Counted from the first letter of the stretch, positions 25,314-35,422 are shown. The stretch is DNA of 64,000 bases from Pseudoalteromonas spongiae UST010723-006 (GCF_000238255.3 NZ_CP011039.1:139501-203500); one strand, 5' to 3'. The notes: a model not told the origin generated them from the sequence alone. A program made the numbers and translations.

Positions 25314-25763
25314 CTGTAATGTCATAAAAGTGCTGTGTGGATCTTCTTGATAATCAGCGAAAGGACCACAGATATTAAATCCAAACTTTAGATACAAATT
25401 GCGTGCAGCAAAAAAGTATTCTTGCGTACCGGTTTCTAGGCTTAGTGACAAATAGGCTTTATCAATAGCTAGCTCAATTGTGTGTTGCAGTAAGCGTGAC
25501 GCCACGCCGCTTCCACGGGCGTGCTTTGCGGTGCGCATTGACTTTATTTCAGCGTGGTTTGGGCAAAGCTGTTTTATTGCAATACAGCCAAGCAAGGTAT
25601 CATCACGCCATGCGCTGAAAAAAGTGATATTACTTTTTTTAAGTTCGTTAAGGTCAAGTGCATGAACACTCTCAGCGGGTGATGTTGCGTACATATCATC
25701 TAAATGTTCTTGTAACAGAGCAATCACAGCGGGGCTGGATAAATCATCAATTTTAATGTGCAT
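25296..25763 (-). CDS. GNAT family N-acetyltransferase (YsnE-like)
   Basis: This is an acetyltransferase of about 155 residues. The CoA-binding motif is in KHARGSGVASRLLQHTIELA, followed by the strand LSLSLETGTQ and the closing helix ARNLYLKFGF. The start is placed at the ATG giving MHIKIDDLSS. An in-frame ATG 13 codons upstream (to 25802) has no ribosome-binding site and adds an unrelated tail. Its 3' end overlaps the LysR gene by 18 bases on the opposite strand. The substrate is unknown. Confidence 0.85.
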   Translation of the reverse strand: MHIKIDDLSSPAVIALLQEHLDDMYATSPAESVHALDLNELKKSNITFFSAWRDDTLLGCIAIKQLCPNHAEIKSMRTAKHARGSGVASRLLQHTIELAIDKAYLSLSLETGTQEYFFAARNLYLKFGFNICGPFADYQEDPHSTFMTLQLNTVT

Positions 25764-25997
25764 GTAAGGTCTTCTGTAAAATAATTCAATCACGCTATTC
25801 ATCTAATATGCCAATCTTATTTTATTTGTAATAAATTGAATTTATTGGTGAATTATTTTTTGATTGAAGCTGAGAAACGAAAAGCGATAGGAAATGCCAC
25901 TTTTTGGTGCAAGCTGTGCTCTTTTCTTTAGCACTGGTCTTGCATCTAAATTTGCACTGGGGTTAAGCTAGTTCAAATTTTCTAAAGCCAGTAATTT

Positions 25998-26687
25998 ATG
26001 GAAAAGTTTAACGATATCTATCTTCGCGCAGTCGAGCGAAAGGGCGGTGAGCGTCAATTAAAGGCATTGCTGTCAAAACCACTGAGTAATAAGCGCATAG
26101 CAGAGTTGCCTGATTCAGCTTGGTTATCTGAATTTACCAAAAAGATTTTTCAAAGTGGATTTTATTGGTCGGTTATTGAGAAAAAGTGGCCTGGCTTTGA
26201 AGAGGTATTTTGGCGCTTTGATGTTGAGGCATTACTAATGATGTCGCCGGAACAACAGGAAAAAGCCGCTAGCGATGAACGCATTGTGCGTAACTATAAA
26301 AAAGTACAAACGGTGCAGGCCAATGCCTATATGATCCATGATGTTGCAAGTCAGCATGGTAGTTTTAGTCAGTTTATCGCAGATTGGCCAAGTGACGACA
26401 TTATTGGGCTTTGGCAGTATCTTAAAAAGCATGGCGCACGCTTAGGTGGTAACACTGGGCCTTATGCGCTTCGTGTATTAGGCAAAGATACCTTTTTGTT
26501 ATCGCGAGATTGTGAGAGCTATTTGCGCAGCCATAAGATTATTGATGGCGGTTTACAAACTAAAAAGTCGTTGGTTGCAATTCAAGCTTTCTTTAATGAA
26601 TTGCAACAGCAAAGTGGCTTAAGTTATCAAGAGCTTAGCCAAATAATTTCATATAGCTGCGGCGATAATGTAGTCGGTATTAGTTAA
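25998..26687 (+). CDS. DNA-3-methyladenine glycosylase I-like (Tag family) protein
   Basis: This is a 229-residue helical protein with the Tag fold pattern: FQSGFYWSVIEKKWPGFEEVF, then the RIVRNYKKVQTVQANA segment (residues about 95-110). Tag removes 3-methyladenine from alkylated DNA. The zinc-binding Cys/His residues at the N- and C-termini of E. coli Tag are not seen, and a longer C-terminal part with LLSRDCESYLRS is present, so this is a divergent branch. It converges with the Msr fusion gene, and their stop codons overlap. Confidence 0.78.
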   Translation: MEKFNDIYLRAVERKGGERQLKALLSKPLSNKRIAELPDSAWLSEFTKKIFQSGFYWSVIEKKWPGFEEVFWRFDVEALLMMSPEQQEKAASDERIVRNYKKVQTVQANAYMIHDVASQHGSFSQFIADWPSDDIIGLWQYLKKHGARLGGNTGPYALRVLGKDTFLLSRDCESYLRSHKIIDGGLQTKKSLVAIQAFFNELQQQSGLSYQELSQIISYSCGDNVVGIS

Positions 26688-27928
26688 CTGCGCGGTACAA
26701 ATTCTAATACGGTTGCATTGATGCAGTAACGCAGCTGACCATTTGGGCCATCATCAAATACATGGCCTAAATGAATGTCAGACTCAACCGCACGAATTTC
26801 AGTACGTACCATGCCAAAGCTATGGTCTGGTTTTTCATACACGGCACCTTTTACCGGTTTGGTGAATGAAAGCCAGCCACTGTTAGAGTTAAAGCGGTCA
26901 CGCGTATCAAATAACTTAGCGCCACTTAGCTTATCGATAAATACGCCATCCGGCGTGTTTTTAAAAATCTCATATTGTTTGCAATAGCGGTTATCGGTGC
27001 CTTTATTAAATGCGACATTAAACGCTTCACCTTTACCCAGTTTAAATGCTCCCACTATCTTGTAAAACTCATCACGAGACACATAACCTTGGCGTGCAAA
27101 AACTTCTTTGCCTTGCTCTAACAGAATAATGGTGGGGGTTGCCCAGGTTGGCGTTTTAATTGTGAGATCGTGAAGTTGATCGGCCGTTCTAAACGTAAGC
27201 GGAATTGAGCCAGCATACCCTTTTGCTGTCTCAGCTTTAAATTTTTCACAGTAAGGGCAGAATGGGGCATCAATGACCAAAATTTGTTTACCTTCTAACA
27301 GCGCACTGTTATTAAGTTTAGCGATAGTTTGTTGGTTAAATGTCACACCAGTTCGCAAATCAGGGCAGTAGCCATTAGGGTTTTTGGCAAGATAATCTTG
27401 ATGATATTCTTCCGCCGCATAAAAGGTATTAAGTGGCTTAATGCTGGTGGCTATTTTGCCGAAACCAGCCTGACTAAGTAGAGATTGGAATTGTTTAGTA
27501 ACCGCCATTGCGAGCGTTTTTTGTTGCTCTGAATTATATAAAATAGTTGAGCGATATTGTGTGCCTACATCGTTACCTTGGCGGTTCACCTGTGTCGGAT
27601 CATGGTGCTCATAAAAATGCTGTAAAATTTGCTCTAGACTAATTTCATTACGATTAAAAGTGACTTTAACGACTTCGGCATAGTTATTAGGGTTGTACTT
27701 GTTACTTTTTTTAATGATATTACGGTAGGTTGCTTTAAAGCCGCTGCCATCCGCATAGCCACTCACGGCATCAATTACGCCATTAAGTGCTTCATAGCGT
27801 TTCTCTGCGCCCCAAAAGCAGCCCGAACCAAGCACGATTGAATCTAAGTGATTGGTTTGTGGTTTACGCTCTTGTGCAGAATTGGTAAAGCTTAGTAAGA
27901 ATAAGCTAAAGCAAATTAGGTAGTTCAT
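26684..27928 (-). CDS. Secreted MsrA-thioredoxin-MsrB fusion, methionine sulfoxide reductase
   Basis: This 414-residue protein repairs oxidised methionine in the envelope. A signal peptide (residues 1-18) is followed by MsrA with the catalytic Cys in GSGCFWG (C37). A thioredoxin-like domain comes next, with CPYC at 224-227 and cis-Pro in ATPTII. The C-terminal MsrB domain has HLGHVFDDGP and the catalytic C402 in RYCINATVLEF. The two CxxC zinc pairs of typical MsrB are missing, and the region reads IDKLSGAKLFDT. The order differs from Neisseria PilB, which is Trx-MsrA-MsrB. The built-in thioredoxin-like module could pass electrons to both reductase domains. Confidence 0.9.
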   Translation of the reverse strand: MNYLICFSLFLLSFTNSAQERKPQTNHLDSIVLGSGCFWGAEKRYEALNGVIDAVSGYADGSGFKATYRNIIKKSNKYNPNNYAEVVKVTFNRNEISLEQILQHFYEHHDPTQVNRQGNDVGTQYRSTILYNSEQQKTLAMAVTKQFQSLLSQAGFGKIATSIKPLNTFYAAEEYHQDYLAKNPNGYCPDLRTGVTFNQQTIAKLNNSALLEGKQILVIDAPFCPYCEKFKAETAKGYAGSIPLTFRTADQLHDLTIKTPTWATPTIILLEQGKEVFARQGYVSRDEFYKIVGAFKLGKGEAFNVAFNKGTDNRYCKQYEIFKNTPDGVFIDKLSGAKLFDTRDRFNSNSGWLSFTKPVKGAVYEKPDHSFGMVRTEIRAVESDIHLGHVFDDGPNGQLRYCINATVLEFVPRS

Positions 27929-28087
27929 ATCGGCGCCTTGTTAAACTTTATACTACGTAAATACATAGACCTGAGATCGCCTTGTTTATATTCACAACCG
28001 CTCAACATTTAGATTAGCCGTTTATCAATTAGTGAAAGTGACAGTGACAAATTGTTTTATGCTTTATCGCAACAACAAGGGGGAAAT

Positions 28088-28318
28088 ATGAAGAAATTAA
28101 TCTCAATAGCACTTGGTTTATCTGCACTAGCCTTAGCAGGCTGTAATGCGACGATGGATGTTACTTACACTCCGATTACCGAATTAGAAACGCATACCGA
28201 TTGGGAAATCGACACCGCAACGGGCTCTTGGAAAGTAGTTGAAAGCACTGTTTATATTAGCGCCGAGGAAAAGCAGCACGAGTTACCTAAGCAATATGAT
28301 CGCTTCTCTAACAATTAG
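28088..28318 (+). CDS. Small predicted lipoprotein, unknown function
   Basis: This is a 76-residue protein with a lipoprotein signal MKKLISIALGLSALALAGC, whose lipobox is LAGC. The ATG at 28088 has a strong AAGGGGGA ribosome-binding site. A longer frame from 28052 has none. The mature part is short and polar with no recognised domain. It ends at a perfect 12-bp hairpin shared with the convergent outer-membrane protein gene. Confidence 0.8.
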   Translation: MKKLISIALGLSALALAGCNATMDVTYTPITELETHTDWEIDTATGSWKVVESTVYISAEEKQHELPKQYDRFSNN

Positions 28319-28336
28319 TTTTACTAAATTAACTCT

Positions 28337-28374
28337 TTTAGAGTGCGCGTTGATAAAGTTAAGCGCACTCTAAA
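28337..28374. terminator. Bidirectional terminator between convergent genes
   Basis: A perfect 12-bp inverted repeat (TTTAGAGTGCGC / GCGCACTCTAAA) with a 14-nt loop lies between two convergent genes and ends next to the stop codon of the second. It probably terminates both, although the T-run is weak on each side. Confidence 0.65.
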
Positions 28375-29145
28375 TTAAAAGCGTGAAGTCATCAGCAAGG
28401 TCACCGAATCTAAGCCTGAACTATCATCTCCAAACCCCGCACCTAAACCAAAGTTAAATGAAAAGTGTTCATTAAACCAATACTGAGTTTGCACTTCAAA
28501 ATTGTTATTATCGAGTTCATTGGTTTGCGCCAGCGCTTGAATACCAATAAACCAATTCTCATTGATATAATAATCTGCCCGTCCTTGATAATAATCTTCT
28601 TTCCCCGATATTTGTTTAAATACAAAATCCCAGCCTTGCCCTTGTTCAATTTTGGTGTAGCGCACATATGGGGTTAATCGCCAGTTATTACTTGAATCTT
28701 GCACACCAAAAACATCGGATTCGTTACGATATAAGTAAGTTACGCCAACACCTAGCTGCAAATTAGTGGTGATATTGTTACCGAGTTCGCCGTTAAGCAT
28801 TAAATATTCGTTATTAAAATCGTTATCTTTTGCATACTCTACGTTAGAGCGAACAACCAACGCATTGTCGAAATAATGTGTGTATTCGACGTCAATATCA
28901 TAAAAATCATCCAGTACGAGTGCTCGCGTCGAGAGGGTATTGATTCTATTTAGATAGGTTTTAATATTGTGAGGACCACTTGCCGATGCCAGATCTTCAA
29001 AGGCGTAGGTATAAGCAATCCCAACAAAATTATCATCAAAGTCATAAAGGTCAGACACACCAAAATCGATTTGATGTTGAATCGTGTCGCTTGCTAAGCC
29101 ACTATTGCAGGCAAATAAAAGGGCTAAAGGCAGTAGTTTTTTCAT
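28375..29145 (-). CDS. Putative outer-membrane beta-barrel protein
   Basis: This 256-residue exported protein has a Sec signal peptide (MKKLLPLALLFACNSGLA) followed by alternating amphipathic strands. The end VTLLMTSRF has a terminal Phe, the BAM recognition signal. No iron-uptake or porin signature was recognised, and the barrel would have about 10-12 strands. It may be a small porin or surface protein of unknown role. It is monocistronic, with a likely promoter in the gap before 29262. Confidence 0.8.
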   Translation of the reverse strand: MKKLLPLALLFACNSGLASDTIQHQIDFGVSDLYDFDDNFVGIAYTYAFEDLASASGPHNIKTYLNRINTLSTRALVLDDFYDIDVEYTHYFDNALVVRSNVEYAKDNDFNNEYLMLNGELGNNITTNLQLGVGVTYLYRNESDVFGVQDSSNNWRLTPYVRYTKIEQGQGWDFVFKQISGKEDYYQGRADYYINENWFIGIQALAQTNELDNNNFEVQTQYWFNEHFSFNFGLGAGFGDDSSGLDSVTLLMTSRF

Positions 29146-29261
29146 GTTAATTCCTTTTTGACAGTAGGATAAAGAAATAACTACCTATTGATAAGTTCAG
29201 ACCTGTTTGAAATTGTTAGAGATTGTAAAAGTACCTAGCTTTGTATACGAGGGAACAATAA

Positions 29262-29699
29262 ATGATTTGGTATAAAGAAATAGATAAAGCGTTATGCGAT
29301 AAGCTAGATGAAGGTTTGCATGGTAAAGGCAGCTTAATGAAAACGTTAGGGATTGAAATATGTGAAGTTGGCGACGATTATCTTGTTGCTAGCATGCCAG
29401 TTACACCTGATCACCACAACCCTATTGGTATGCTGCACGGAGGCGCGAATGTTGTGCTAGCTGAAACAGTAGCAAGCTACGCGGCAAACTTTGTTGTAGA
29501 TACCGATAAGTATTACTGCGTAGGCCAAGAAATCAATGCGAATCATATTAAAGCGGCGCGCAAAGGTATGGTGTATGCCACAGCAAAAGCTGTTCACTTA
29601 GGTAAACGTACCTCTGTGTGGGAAGTTAAAATTACCAACCAAGCCGGTGAGCTTACTTGCATTTCAAGAATGACCGCAGCGGTGGTTGAGCGACGATAG
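29262..29699 (+). CDS. Hotdog-fold acyl-CoA thioesterase (YdiI/MenI-like)
   Basis: This 145-residue hotdog protein resembles E. coli YdiI, the 1,4-dihydroxy-2-naphthoyl-CoA hydrolase. HNPIGMLHGGANVVLAETVAS contains the active-site helix with the catalytic Glu and the HGG turn, and VGQEINANHIKAARKG matches the CoA-binding strand. It hydrolyses an aromatic or fatty acyl-CoA, in menaquinone synthesis if orthologous to MenI. No men genes are nearby, so the exact substrate stays open. Confidence 0.85.
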   Translation: MIWYKEIDKALCDKLDEGLHGKGSLMKTLGIEICEVGDDYLVASMPVTPDHHNPIGMLHGGANVVLAETVASYAANFVVDTDKYYCVGQEINANHIKAARKGMVYATAKAVHLGKRTSVWEVKITNQAGELTCISRMTAAVVERR

Positions 29700-29751
29700 T
29701 TGATCTACATCTAGTAACCGCGTTTTAGCGCTGGTATTTTATCTAGCGCTG

Positions 29752-29778
29752 GCATATACCTTAGCCAGAGGTATATGC
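29752..29778 (+). promoter_or_regulatory. Hairpin covering the ribosome-binding site of the next gene
   Basis: A perfect 10-bp inverted repeat (GCATATACCT / AGGTATATGC) with a 7-nt loop includes the AGAGG Shine-Dalgarno and ends 2 bases before the ATG at 29781. If it forms in mRNA it would block translation initiation, as in an RNA thermometer or translational switch. A direct repeat of TAGCGCTGG lies just upstream. Confidence 0.5.
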
Positions 29779-29780
29779 AA

Positions 29781-30014
29781 ATGAGTGAAAAATCGTTAAT
29801 TACGCTGCTTAAAGTAGTTATTGTGCTTGGATTATGCTTAATAGGACTTGGATATTATTTGATAAATGTCGCACATATTGAGCAAAGTATGGGTATCTCC
29901 GGCATGATGATTGGCGGAGGGTGTTATGCGCTTGGATTAATCTTATCTTTGCCAACCAAAATGTACCTTACGTTTATTTGGGTTACCGCGGAACAAAGAA
30001 AAAAGAGCGGTTAA
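29781..30014 (+). CDS. Small two-helix membrane protein, unknown
   Basis: This is a 77-residue protein with two hydrophobic helices (about residues 7-28 and 38-58) and a basic C-terminus. No family was recognised. The start at 29781 has AGAGG at the right distance. An ATG two codons upstream (29775) would put it too close. Its ribosome-binding site lies inside a perfect hairpin. It is probably an inner-membrane protein. Confidence 0.65.
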   Translation: MSEKSLITLLKVVIVLGLCLIGLGYYLINVAHIEQSMGISGMMIGGGCYALGLILSLPTKMYLTFIWVTAEQRKKSG

Positions 30015-30053
30015 CAGGTTAGCTCAGCAGATTATTAAATAATCAGCCATACT

Positions 30054-30851
30054 ATGATTTATCACTCATTATTAGTGGCACTTGTGATTAGGTTTTTTTG
30101 TTTATTATTGTTGTGCTTTAACGCTCATGTGTATGCCCGCGATCTTAAAGTCGCTGCTGGTAATTTTACTCCGTACTTCAAGGCAAGTTCCTATCAACGC
30201 CATGTTGGCTTATACGAGCAGCTTTTGTCAGCAGGGCTTAATAGAGCAGGGTTCAGCCCGACTTACATCAATGTTTCAAACGATGCCATAAAACGCTACT
30301 ACGAAAAGCAAAGGGTTGATATTGCGGTGAATTGGACTGGTGCATTTACTGGGGACGGTTACCCGTCTCAGTATCGCTTGTTCTTTTACAATCGTGCAAT
30401 TTTAAGTAAAGACAATCGATGGGCTAAGGCTGAACATGTGCTTGATTTAAAAGGTGCGAGGTTAGCAAGTTTTTCAGGTGCAAGTTTAAACTTTGGTCAT
30501 GACTTCCAAATTCTAATCAATGACATAAATACACGTTATTTTGAAAGTGGCGACCAGCTCGCTGTAAATAAAATGCTGGTGGCAAATAAGATTGATGTAT
30601 TAGTGGCTGATTGGCTGAAGTTCTATCATTTTATTAAACCGCTGGGGCTAACAAATAAGTTTACACCGTTAGATGTTATCACAAATGCTGGTTCGCAGAT
30701 TATTTTTAGAGATGAGAAAGTACGCGATGCATTTGATACTGCAATTACGCAAATGTATGTTAGTGGTGAGCTAGATAAGCTCACCCTAACATGGTTGGCA
30801 AAAAATAATTTACCTAAGGTATCACATCGTTTTTTAGCAAAACGACCTTAA
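30054..30851 (+). CDS. Periplasmic substrate-binding protein, SBP_bac_3 type
   Basis: This 265-residue protein has a signal peptide (hydrophobic residues about 8-24, cleavage near HVYA) and a type-II binding-protein fold like those of ABC amino-acid transporters. The mature start [13 protein letters not shown] and the closing [19 protein letters not shown] are typical. No ABC permease or kinase gene is adjacent, so it may act as an orphan binding protein or sensor. Its stop overlaps the end of cysH on the other strand by 4 bases. Confidence 0.78.
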   Translation: MIYHSLLVALVIRFFCLLLLCFNAHVYARDLKVAAGNFTPYFKASSYQRHVGLYEQLLSAGLNRAGFSPTYINVSNDAIKRYYEKQRVDIAVNWTGAFTGDGYPSQYRLFFYNRAILSKDNRWAKAEHVLDLKGARLASFSGASLNFGHDFQILINDINTRYFESGDQLAVNKMLVANKIDVLVADWLKFYHFIKPLGLTNKFTPLDVITNAGSQIIFRDEKVRDAFDTAITQMYVSGELDKLTLTWLAKNNLPKVSHRFLAKRP

Positions 30852-31588
30852 ATACCGCCGCCGTCTGTGTGAAGGCCACATTCACGATTTAAACCAAAGA
30901 AACGCGTTTCTTCTTCGGTCATACCTGGCTCAAGCTTACGTGTGGTATGCACATCACCCATCGACACATAGCCTTGCTCCCATAACGGGTGGTAAGGTAA
31001 ATCGTGCTTGGTTAAGTATTGATACACATCACGGCTATGCCAATCAATAATTGGATAAACCTTAACAGTACCGCGGCTGATCTCAAGCACTTGCTTATCT
31101 GCTCGAGTTGATGATTGTTGACGACGCAAACCGCTAAACCAAGTGCCTGCATCGAGTTCTTTCAATGCACGTGTCATTGGTTCAACTTTATTTAAGGTAT
31201 TGTATTGTTTAATACCTTGTTCGCCTTGTTCCCATAATTTACCAAACTTAGCTTCTTGCCACGCAGGGCTTAGTTCTGATTTATACACTTTCAGATTGAG
31301 TTTCAATCGCTCAGTAAGCTCATCAATAAACTGATAAGTTTCTGGAAAAAGATAACCAGTATCTGTTAAAACCACTGGAATATCTGCTTTATGCGATGTT
31401 ACTAGGTGTAACATCACAGCCGCTTGAATGCCAAAGCTAGACGATAAAAAGTGTGTGCTTGGTAAATTTTCTAACGCCCATAAAACACGTTCTTCAGCCG
31501 AAAGCTCTGCTAGCATGCCATTTGCATCGGCAAGCATGGCATTCTGAACGTCTTTATCTAGCGTTAATATTTGCTTAAATTCACTCAT
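30848..31588 (-). CDS. cysH: Phosphoadenylyl-sulfate (PAPS) reductase
   Basis: This enzyme reduces PAPS to sulfite with thioredoxin in assimilatory sulfate reduction. The product is 246 residues (244 in E. coli). The nucleotide-binding segment [14 protein letters not shown], the [10 protein letters not shown] motif and the C-terminal redox cysteine in ECGLH are present. The extra iron-sulfur cysteines of APS reductases are absent, so PAPS is the expected substrate. It is the last gene of a cysJ-cysI-cysH operon and follows cysI by 41 bases. Confidence 0.96.
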   Translation of the reverse strand: MSEFKQILTLDKDVQNAMLADANGMLAELSAEERVLWALENLPSTHFLSSSFGIQAAVMLHLVTSHKADIPVVLTDTGYLFPETYQFIDELTERLKLNLKVYKSELSPAWQEAKFGKLWEQGEQGIKQYNTLNKVEPMTRALKELDAGTWFSGLRRQQSSTRADKQVLEISRGTVKVYPIIDWHSRDVYQYLTKHDLPYHPLWEQGYVSMGDVHTTRKLEPGMTEEETRFFGLNRECGLHTDGGGI

Positions 31589-31629
31589 GCATAAATTCCA
31601 AATGAGGGCGGCTAACCGCCCTTAAAATA

Positions 31630-33348
31630 TTAAGCGTGGAAGTCTGTTTTAGAGACTTTCACTTCGGCAACGATTTCCTTACGGATAGCGAAGTCACCAA
31701 AACACTCGCCTTCGTTACGCTCTTTAGCCCATTGGCCAATTAATTCATCTAATGCTGGTAGGTAAACGTCTTCACCCACATTTTCTAGGTAAAGCTTAGG
31801 TACGCGCGTACCTTCACGGTTACCACCTAGGTAAACGTTGTATTTACCTGGGCCTTTACCTACGAAACCAATCTCAGCTAACATGGCACGACCACAACCA
31901 TTCGGGCAACCTACGACACGCATAATGATGTCGTCATTCGGGATTTCGTGCTTCGCTAAAATCGCTTCTGTTTTCTCGATAAGCTCTGGTAGATAACGTT
32001 CAGCTTCAGCCATCGCAAGTGGACAAGTCGGTAATGCCACACATGCCATTGAGTTAAAGCGTTGCTCTGAGTGTGAGTCGTCAATTAAACCGTGCTCACG
32101 AGCGATTTTTTCAATAATGTCTTTTTGGTCGGCTGGCACACCGGCAACAATTAAGTTTTGGTTAGCTGTCATGCGGAAGTCACCTTGGTGAATTTCTGCA
32201 ATCTTACGACAACCTGTTTTCAGCGGCTGACCTGGGTAATCAAGAATACGACCACTTTGGATAAATAGCGTTAGGTGGTGTTTACCATCAATGCCTTCTA
32301 CCCAGCCGATACGGTCACCACGGTGTGTGAACTCATACGGACGGCTTTCTTCAAATTTAACGCCAGCGCGGTTTTCTACTTCTGCTTTAAACGCATCTGT
32401 ACCGAAAGTATCTAATGTGTACTTAGTTTTAGCGTTCTTACGGTTAACACGGTTACCCCAGTCACGCTGCACAGACACTACGTGCTCGGCAATTTTTAGC
32501 GTGTGCTCAAGTGGGATAAAACCTAAATCATCGGCTTTGCGCGGGTAAGTGTTTACATCACCGTGGGTCATCGCAAGACCACCACCAACAAGTACGTTAA
32601 AACCAACTAGTTTGCCGTTATCAGCAATTGCAACAAAGTTAAGGTCGTTCGCGTGAACGTCTACTTCATTGTTTGGTGGAATAGTCACCGTCGTTTTGAA
32701 CTTACGTGGTAAGTAAGTAGACCCTAAAATTGGCTCTTCTGTTGTTTCTGTCTTTTCACCGTTTAACCAAATTTCAGCATACGCTTTAGTGTGTGGTAGT
32801 AAGTGCTCAGAGATCTTCGCAGCCCACTCGTAAGCTTCTTGGTGTAACTCAGACTCAACAGGGTTAGTGGTACATAGTACGTTACGGTTAACGTCACCGG
32901 CAGTTGCAATTGAGTCAATACCAACGCTGTTAAGCATTTGGTGCATTTCTTTAATGCCCGGCTTTAATACACCGTGGAACTGGAATGTTTGACGCGTTGT
33001 TAAACGAATACTGCCGTAAATTGTTTTATCGCCAGCAAACTCATCAATCGCTAGCCACTGCTTAGGCGTTATAATACCGCCTGGCATACGGGCGCGAAGC
33101 ATCACGTTGTGCATAGGCTCTAGCTTTTGCTTAGTACGCTCTGGACGAATATCACGGTCGTCTTGCTGGTACATACCGTGGAAACGGATTAGCTGGAAGT
33201 TATCCGCTGTAAAACCACCGGTAAGTTGGTCTTTTAAATCCGCTTCAATGGTACCGCGTAAAAAGTTACTTTGCGTTTTTAATCTTTCGTTATCAGCAAA
33301 CTTAGCATTTGGGTCTAGCTTGCTGTTAGGTTTGTAATCTGTGCTCAT
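31630..33348 (-). CDS. cysI: Sulfite reductase (NADPH) hemoprotein beta subunit
   Basis: This subunit reduces sulfite to sulfide by six electrons on a siroheme-[4Fe-4S] centre. The 572-residue product shows the paired cysteine motifs that bind the cluster (CVALPTC and GCPNGCGRA, near residues 435-485) and the siroheme-binding arginines in [12 protein letters not shown]. It follows cysJ by 54 bases, and the two subunits form the alpha8-beta4 complex. Confidence 0.97.
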   Translation of the reverse strand: MSTDYKPNSKLDPNAKFADNERLKTQSNFLRGTIEADLKDQLTGGFTADNFQLIRFHGMYQQDDRDIRPERTKQKLEPMHNVMLRARMPGGIITPKQWLAIDEFAGDKTIYGSIRLTTRQTFQFHGVLKPGIKEMHQMLNSVGIDSIATAGDVNRNVLCTTNPVESELHQEAYEWAAKISEHLLPHTKAYAEIWLNGEKTETTEEPILGSTYLPRKFKTTVTIPPNNEVDVHANDLNFVAIADNGKLVGFNVLVGGGLAMTHGDVNTYPRKADDLGFIPLEHTLKIAEHVVSVQRDWGNRVNRKNAKTKYTLDTFGTDAFKAEVENRAGVKFEESRPYEFTHRGDRIGWVEGIDGKHHLTLFIQSGRILDYPGQPLKTGCRKIAEIHQGDFRMTANQNLIVAGVPADQKDIIEKIAREHGLIDDSHSEQRFNSMACVALPTCPLAMAEAERYLPELIEKTEAILAKHEIPNDDIIMRVVGCPNGCGRAMLAEIGFVGKGPGKYNVYLGGNREGTRVPKLYLENVGEDVYLPALDELIGQWAKERNEGECFGDFAIRKEIVAEVKVSKTDFHA

Positions 33349-33402
33349 GGCTTATCCTAAAATTTTACTGTGACGGTCAGTGTGGTGTACTAGCACTTGC
33401 TA

Positions 33403-35217
33403 CTAGTACACGTCTTTTTGATAACGGTTGTTGCTGCGAAGCTCTTTTAGGTAGCTTTCAGCTTGCTCGTCATCTTTGCCACCATGGGCTTTAATAATGT
33501 CGATAAGTGCTTGGTGTACGTCTTTCGCCATGCGGTTTGCGTCACCACAAATATAGAAATGTGCACCTTTTTCTAACCATGCAAATACTTCTTCGCCTTT
33601 CTCGCGAAGACGGTCTTGCACGTATACTTTTTCTGCTTGGTCGCGGCTAAATGCTAGGTCTACTTTGTTAAGTAAGCCAGACTTCACATAACCTTGGATC
33701 TCTACTTGATATAAGAAATCTTGCGTGAAGTGCGGGTTACCGAAGAATAACCAGTTATCACCTTCCGCTTCACGTGCATCACGCTCTTGCAAGAATGCGC
33801 GGAAAGGCGCAATACCCGTACCTGGGCCAACCATGATAACAGGTGTGTTATCGTCGTTTGGTAAACGGAAGTTGTCGTTATGCTCGCTAAATACTTTAAC
33901 TTGTACGCCTTCTTCAGCACGATTTGCTAGATAGCCAGAACAACCACCAAAGTGTTTTTCGCCAAAGGCATCAAACTCTACAAGGCCCACAGTTAAATGC
34001 ACTTCTTCTTCCACTTCAGCTTGGCTAGAAGCAATTGAATATAAACGTGCTTGTAGCTTACGTAAGCTGTTTGCTAGGTCTTGTGCGCTAATATCGCTTG
34101 GGTTTTGCTTAATGATATCGAAGATTTGACGTGCTTCGATGTATTCACGCATTGCTGCTTTATCTTCAACTAGCTTTAGTAGCTCAGCGTTATTAGTTGC
34201 TTGCGCGTACTTTTCAACGAAACCTGGGTAAGACTGAGTTAGCTCTAGTTTTTCAATAAGTGCTGTGCGAATTGATAACGTTTCTGCACCTAACGTGATT
34301 TCAGTCGCGCCATCAATGTTTAATAATGCCAGTGTTTCATCAACTAGTGCTTCGTCATTTAAGAAGTAAACACCTAAAGAGTCACCTGGAAGATACGTGA
34401 TATCAGAGCCTTCTAATGAAATCTCAATGTGGCGTACGTCTTTAGTTGAGTCGCGACCTGTGATCTTTTGTACCACACTTAGCTCAGCCGCAAATGGGTT
34501 TTGCTTAGTGTATTGGCTTTGCGCTGGTGCTGCACCGAAACTAGCCATAGGAATAACCTGTGCTGAACCTTGTGATTGTGCTTTAAGCTCAGGTTCGAAT
34601 GCTTCAACCGCACCACCGATCCAAGCAGTTGCTTGATCTTTGTAATCAACATCTAAATCAGCACGCGCAACCACTGTTTCTGCGCCGAGTGCTTTAAAGC
34701 GTTCTTCAAAATCAATCGCCGTTTGGCAGAAGAATTCGTAGCTTGAATCACCTAAACCGATAACCGCTACTTTAACGCCATCAAGTTTAGGTGCTTTCTT
34801 CGATGCTAAAAACGCATGTAAGTTTTCAGCGTCTTCTGGTGGCTCACCCTCACCATAAGTAGAAACAGCAACAGCAATAAACTTTTCTTTCTTAAGTTGA
34901 GCAGGCTTGTAGTCAGCCATGTTCACAAGCTTTACCGCTAAGCCTTTCGCTTCAGCTGCCGCTTTAAGTTGGTTAGCGACGCCTTTTGCATTACCTGTTT
35001 GTGAACCATAAAGAATGGTTAATGCTGCAGCTTCGCCTGCTTGTGGTGCTGCGCCCGCAATCTGACCTGATAATGCTGCTGTATTGGCATTCGCTGCTAA
35101 GTAACCACTCACCCAAGCTTGTTGAATTGGGTTCAGTTCAGCAGTAAGCGCTTGTAACTTCTGTACTTGCTCTGGCGTAAGCGGACTCGCTTGCGCAGAA
35201 AGTTGACTTAACAACAT
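33403..35217 (-). CDS. cysJ: Sulfite reductase (NADPH) flavoprotein alpha subunit
   Basis: This subunit carries electrons from NADPH through FAD and FMN to CysI. It has 604 residues. A flavodoxin domain with the FMN loop YGSQTGNA lies near residues 70-78. The FAD-binding domain has RLYSIASS, the NADPH domain has VGPGTGIAPFRAF, and the protein ends RYQKDVY as in E. coli. A GAGGAAAA ribosome-binding site precedes the ATG. It is the first gene of cysJIH. The promoter lies in 35218-35420, where no CysB site could be recognised by eye. Confidence 0.97.
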   Translation of the reverse strand: MLLSQLSAQASPLTPEQVQKLQALTAELNPIQQAWVSGYLAANANTAALSGQIAGAAPQAGEAAALTILYGSQTGNAKGVANQLKAAAEAKGLAVKLVNMADYKPAQLKKEKFIAVAVSTYGEGEPPEDAENLHAFLASKKAPKLDGVKVAVIGLGDSSYEFFCQTAIDFEERFKALGAETVVARADLDVDYKDQATAWIGGAVEAFEPELKAQSQGSAQVIPMASFGAAPAQSQYTKQNPFAAELSVVQKITGRDSTKDVRHIEISLEGSDITYLPGDSLGVYFLNDEALVDETLALLNIDGATEITLGAETLSIRTALIEKLELTQSYPGFVEKYAQATNNAELLKLVEDKAAMREYIEARQIFDIIKQNPSDISAQDLANSLRKLQARLYSIASSQAEVEEEVHLTVGLVEFDAFGEKHFGGCSGYLANRAEEGVQVKVFSEHNDNFRLPNDDNTPVIMVGPGTGIAPFRAFLQERDAREAEGDNWLFFGNPHFTQDFLYQVEIQGYVKSGLLNKVDLAFSRDQAEKVYVQDRLREKGEEVFAWLEKGAHFYICGDANRMAKDVHQALIDIIKAHGGKDDEQAESYLKELRSNNRYQKDVY

Positions 35218-35422
35218 GGAATTTTTTCCTCGACCACCAAATGGTTTATACGTTTCTTAACGGTGCTTGTTATACATCTAGTAACAACACACCTTTTTAA
35301 GCTTCTCTGATGGTGAAATATAACGATGTCATGGCAAAGAAAAAAATAATAGAAAGTGCTTTGTTATTCCAAAAAGGAATGCATGGAGAGTTATTTATAA
35401 TTTTTGCAAAAAAATAATGCAG

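Noticed and set aside
28052..28087. Extended N-terminus of the small lipoprotein
   Set aside because: The longer frame lacks a ribosome-binding site and would put residues in front of a perfect lipoprotein signal.
30054..30851. ABC transporter operon around the substrate-binding protein
   Set aside because: No permease or ATPase gene is adjacent on either side; the protein is treated as an orphan.
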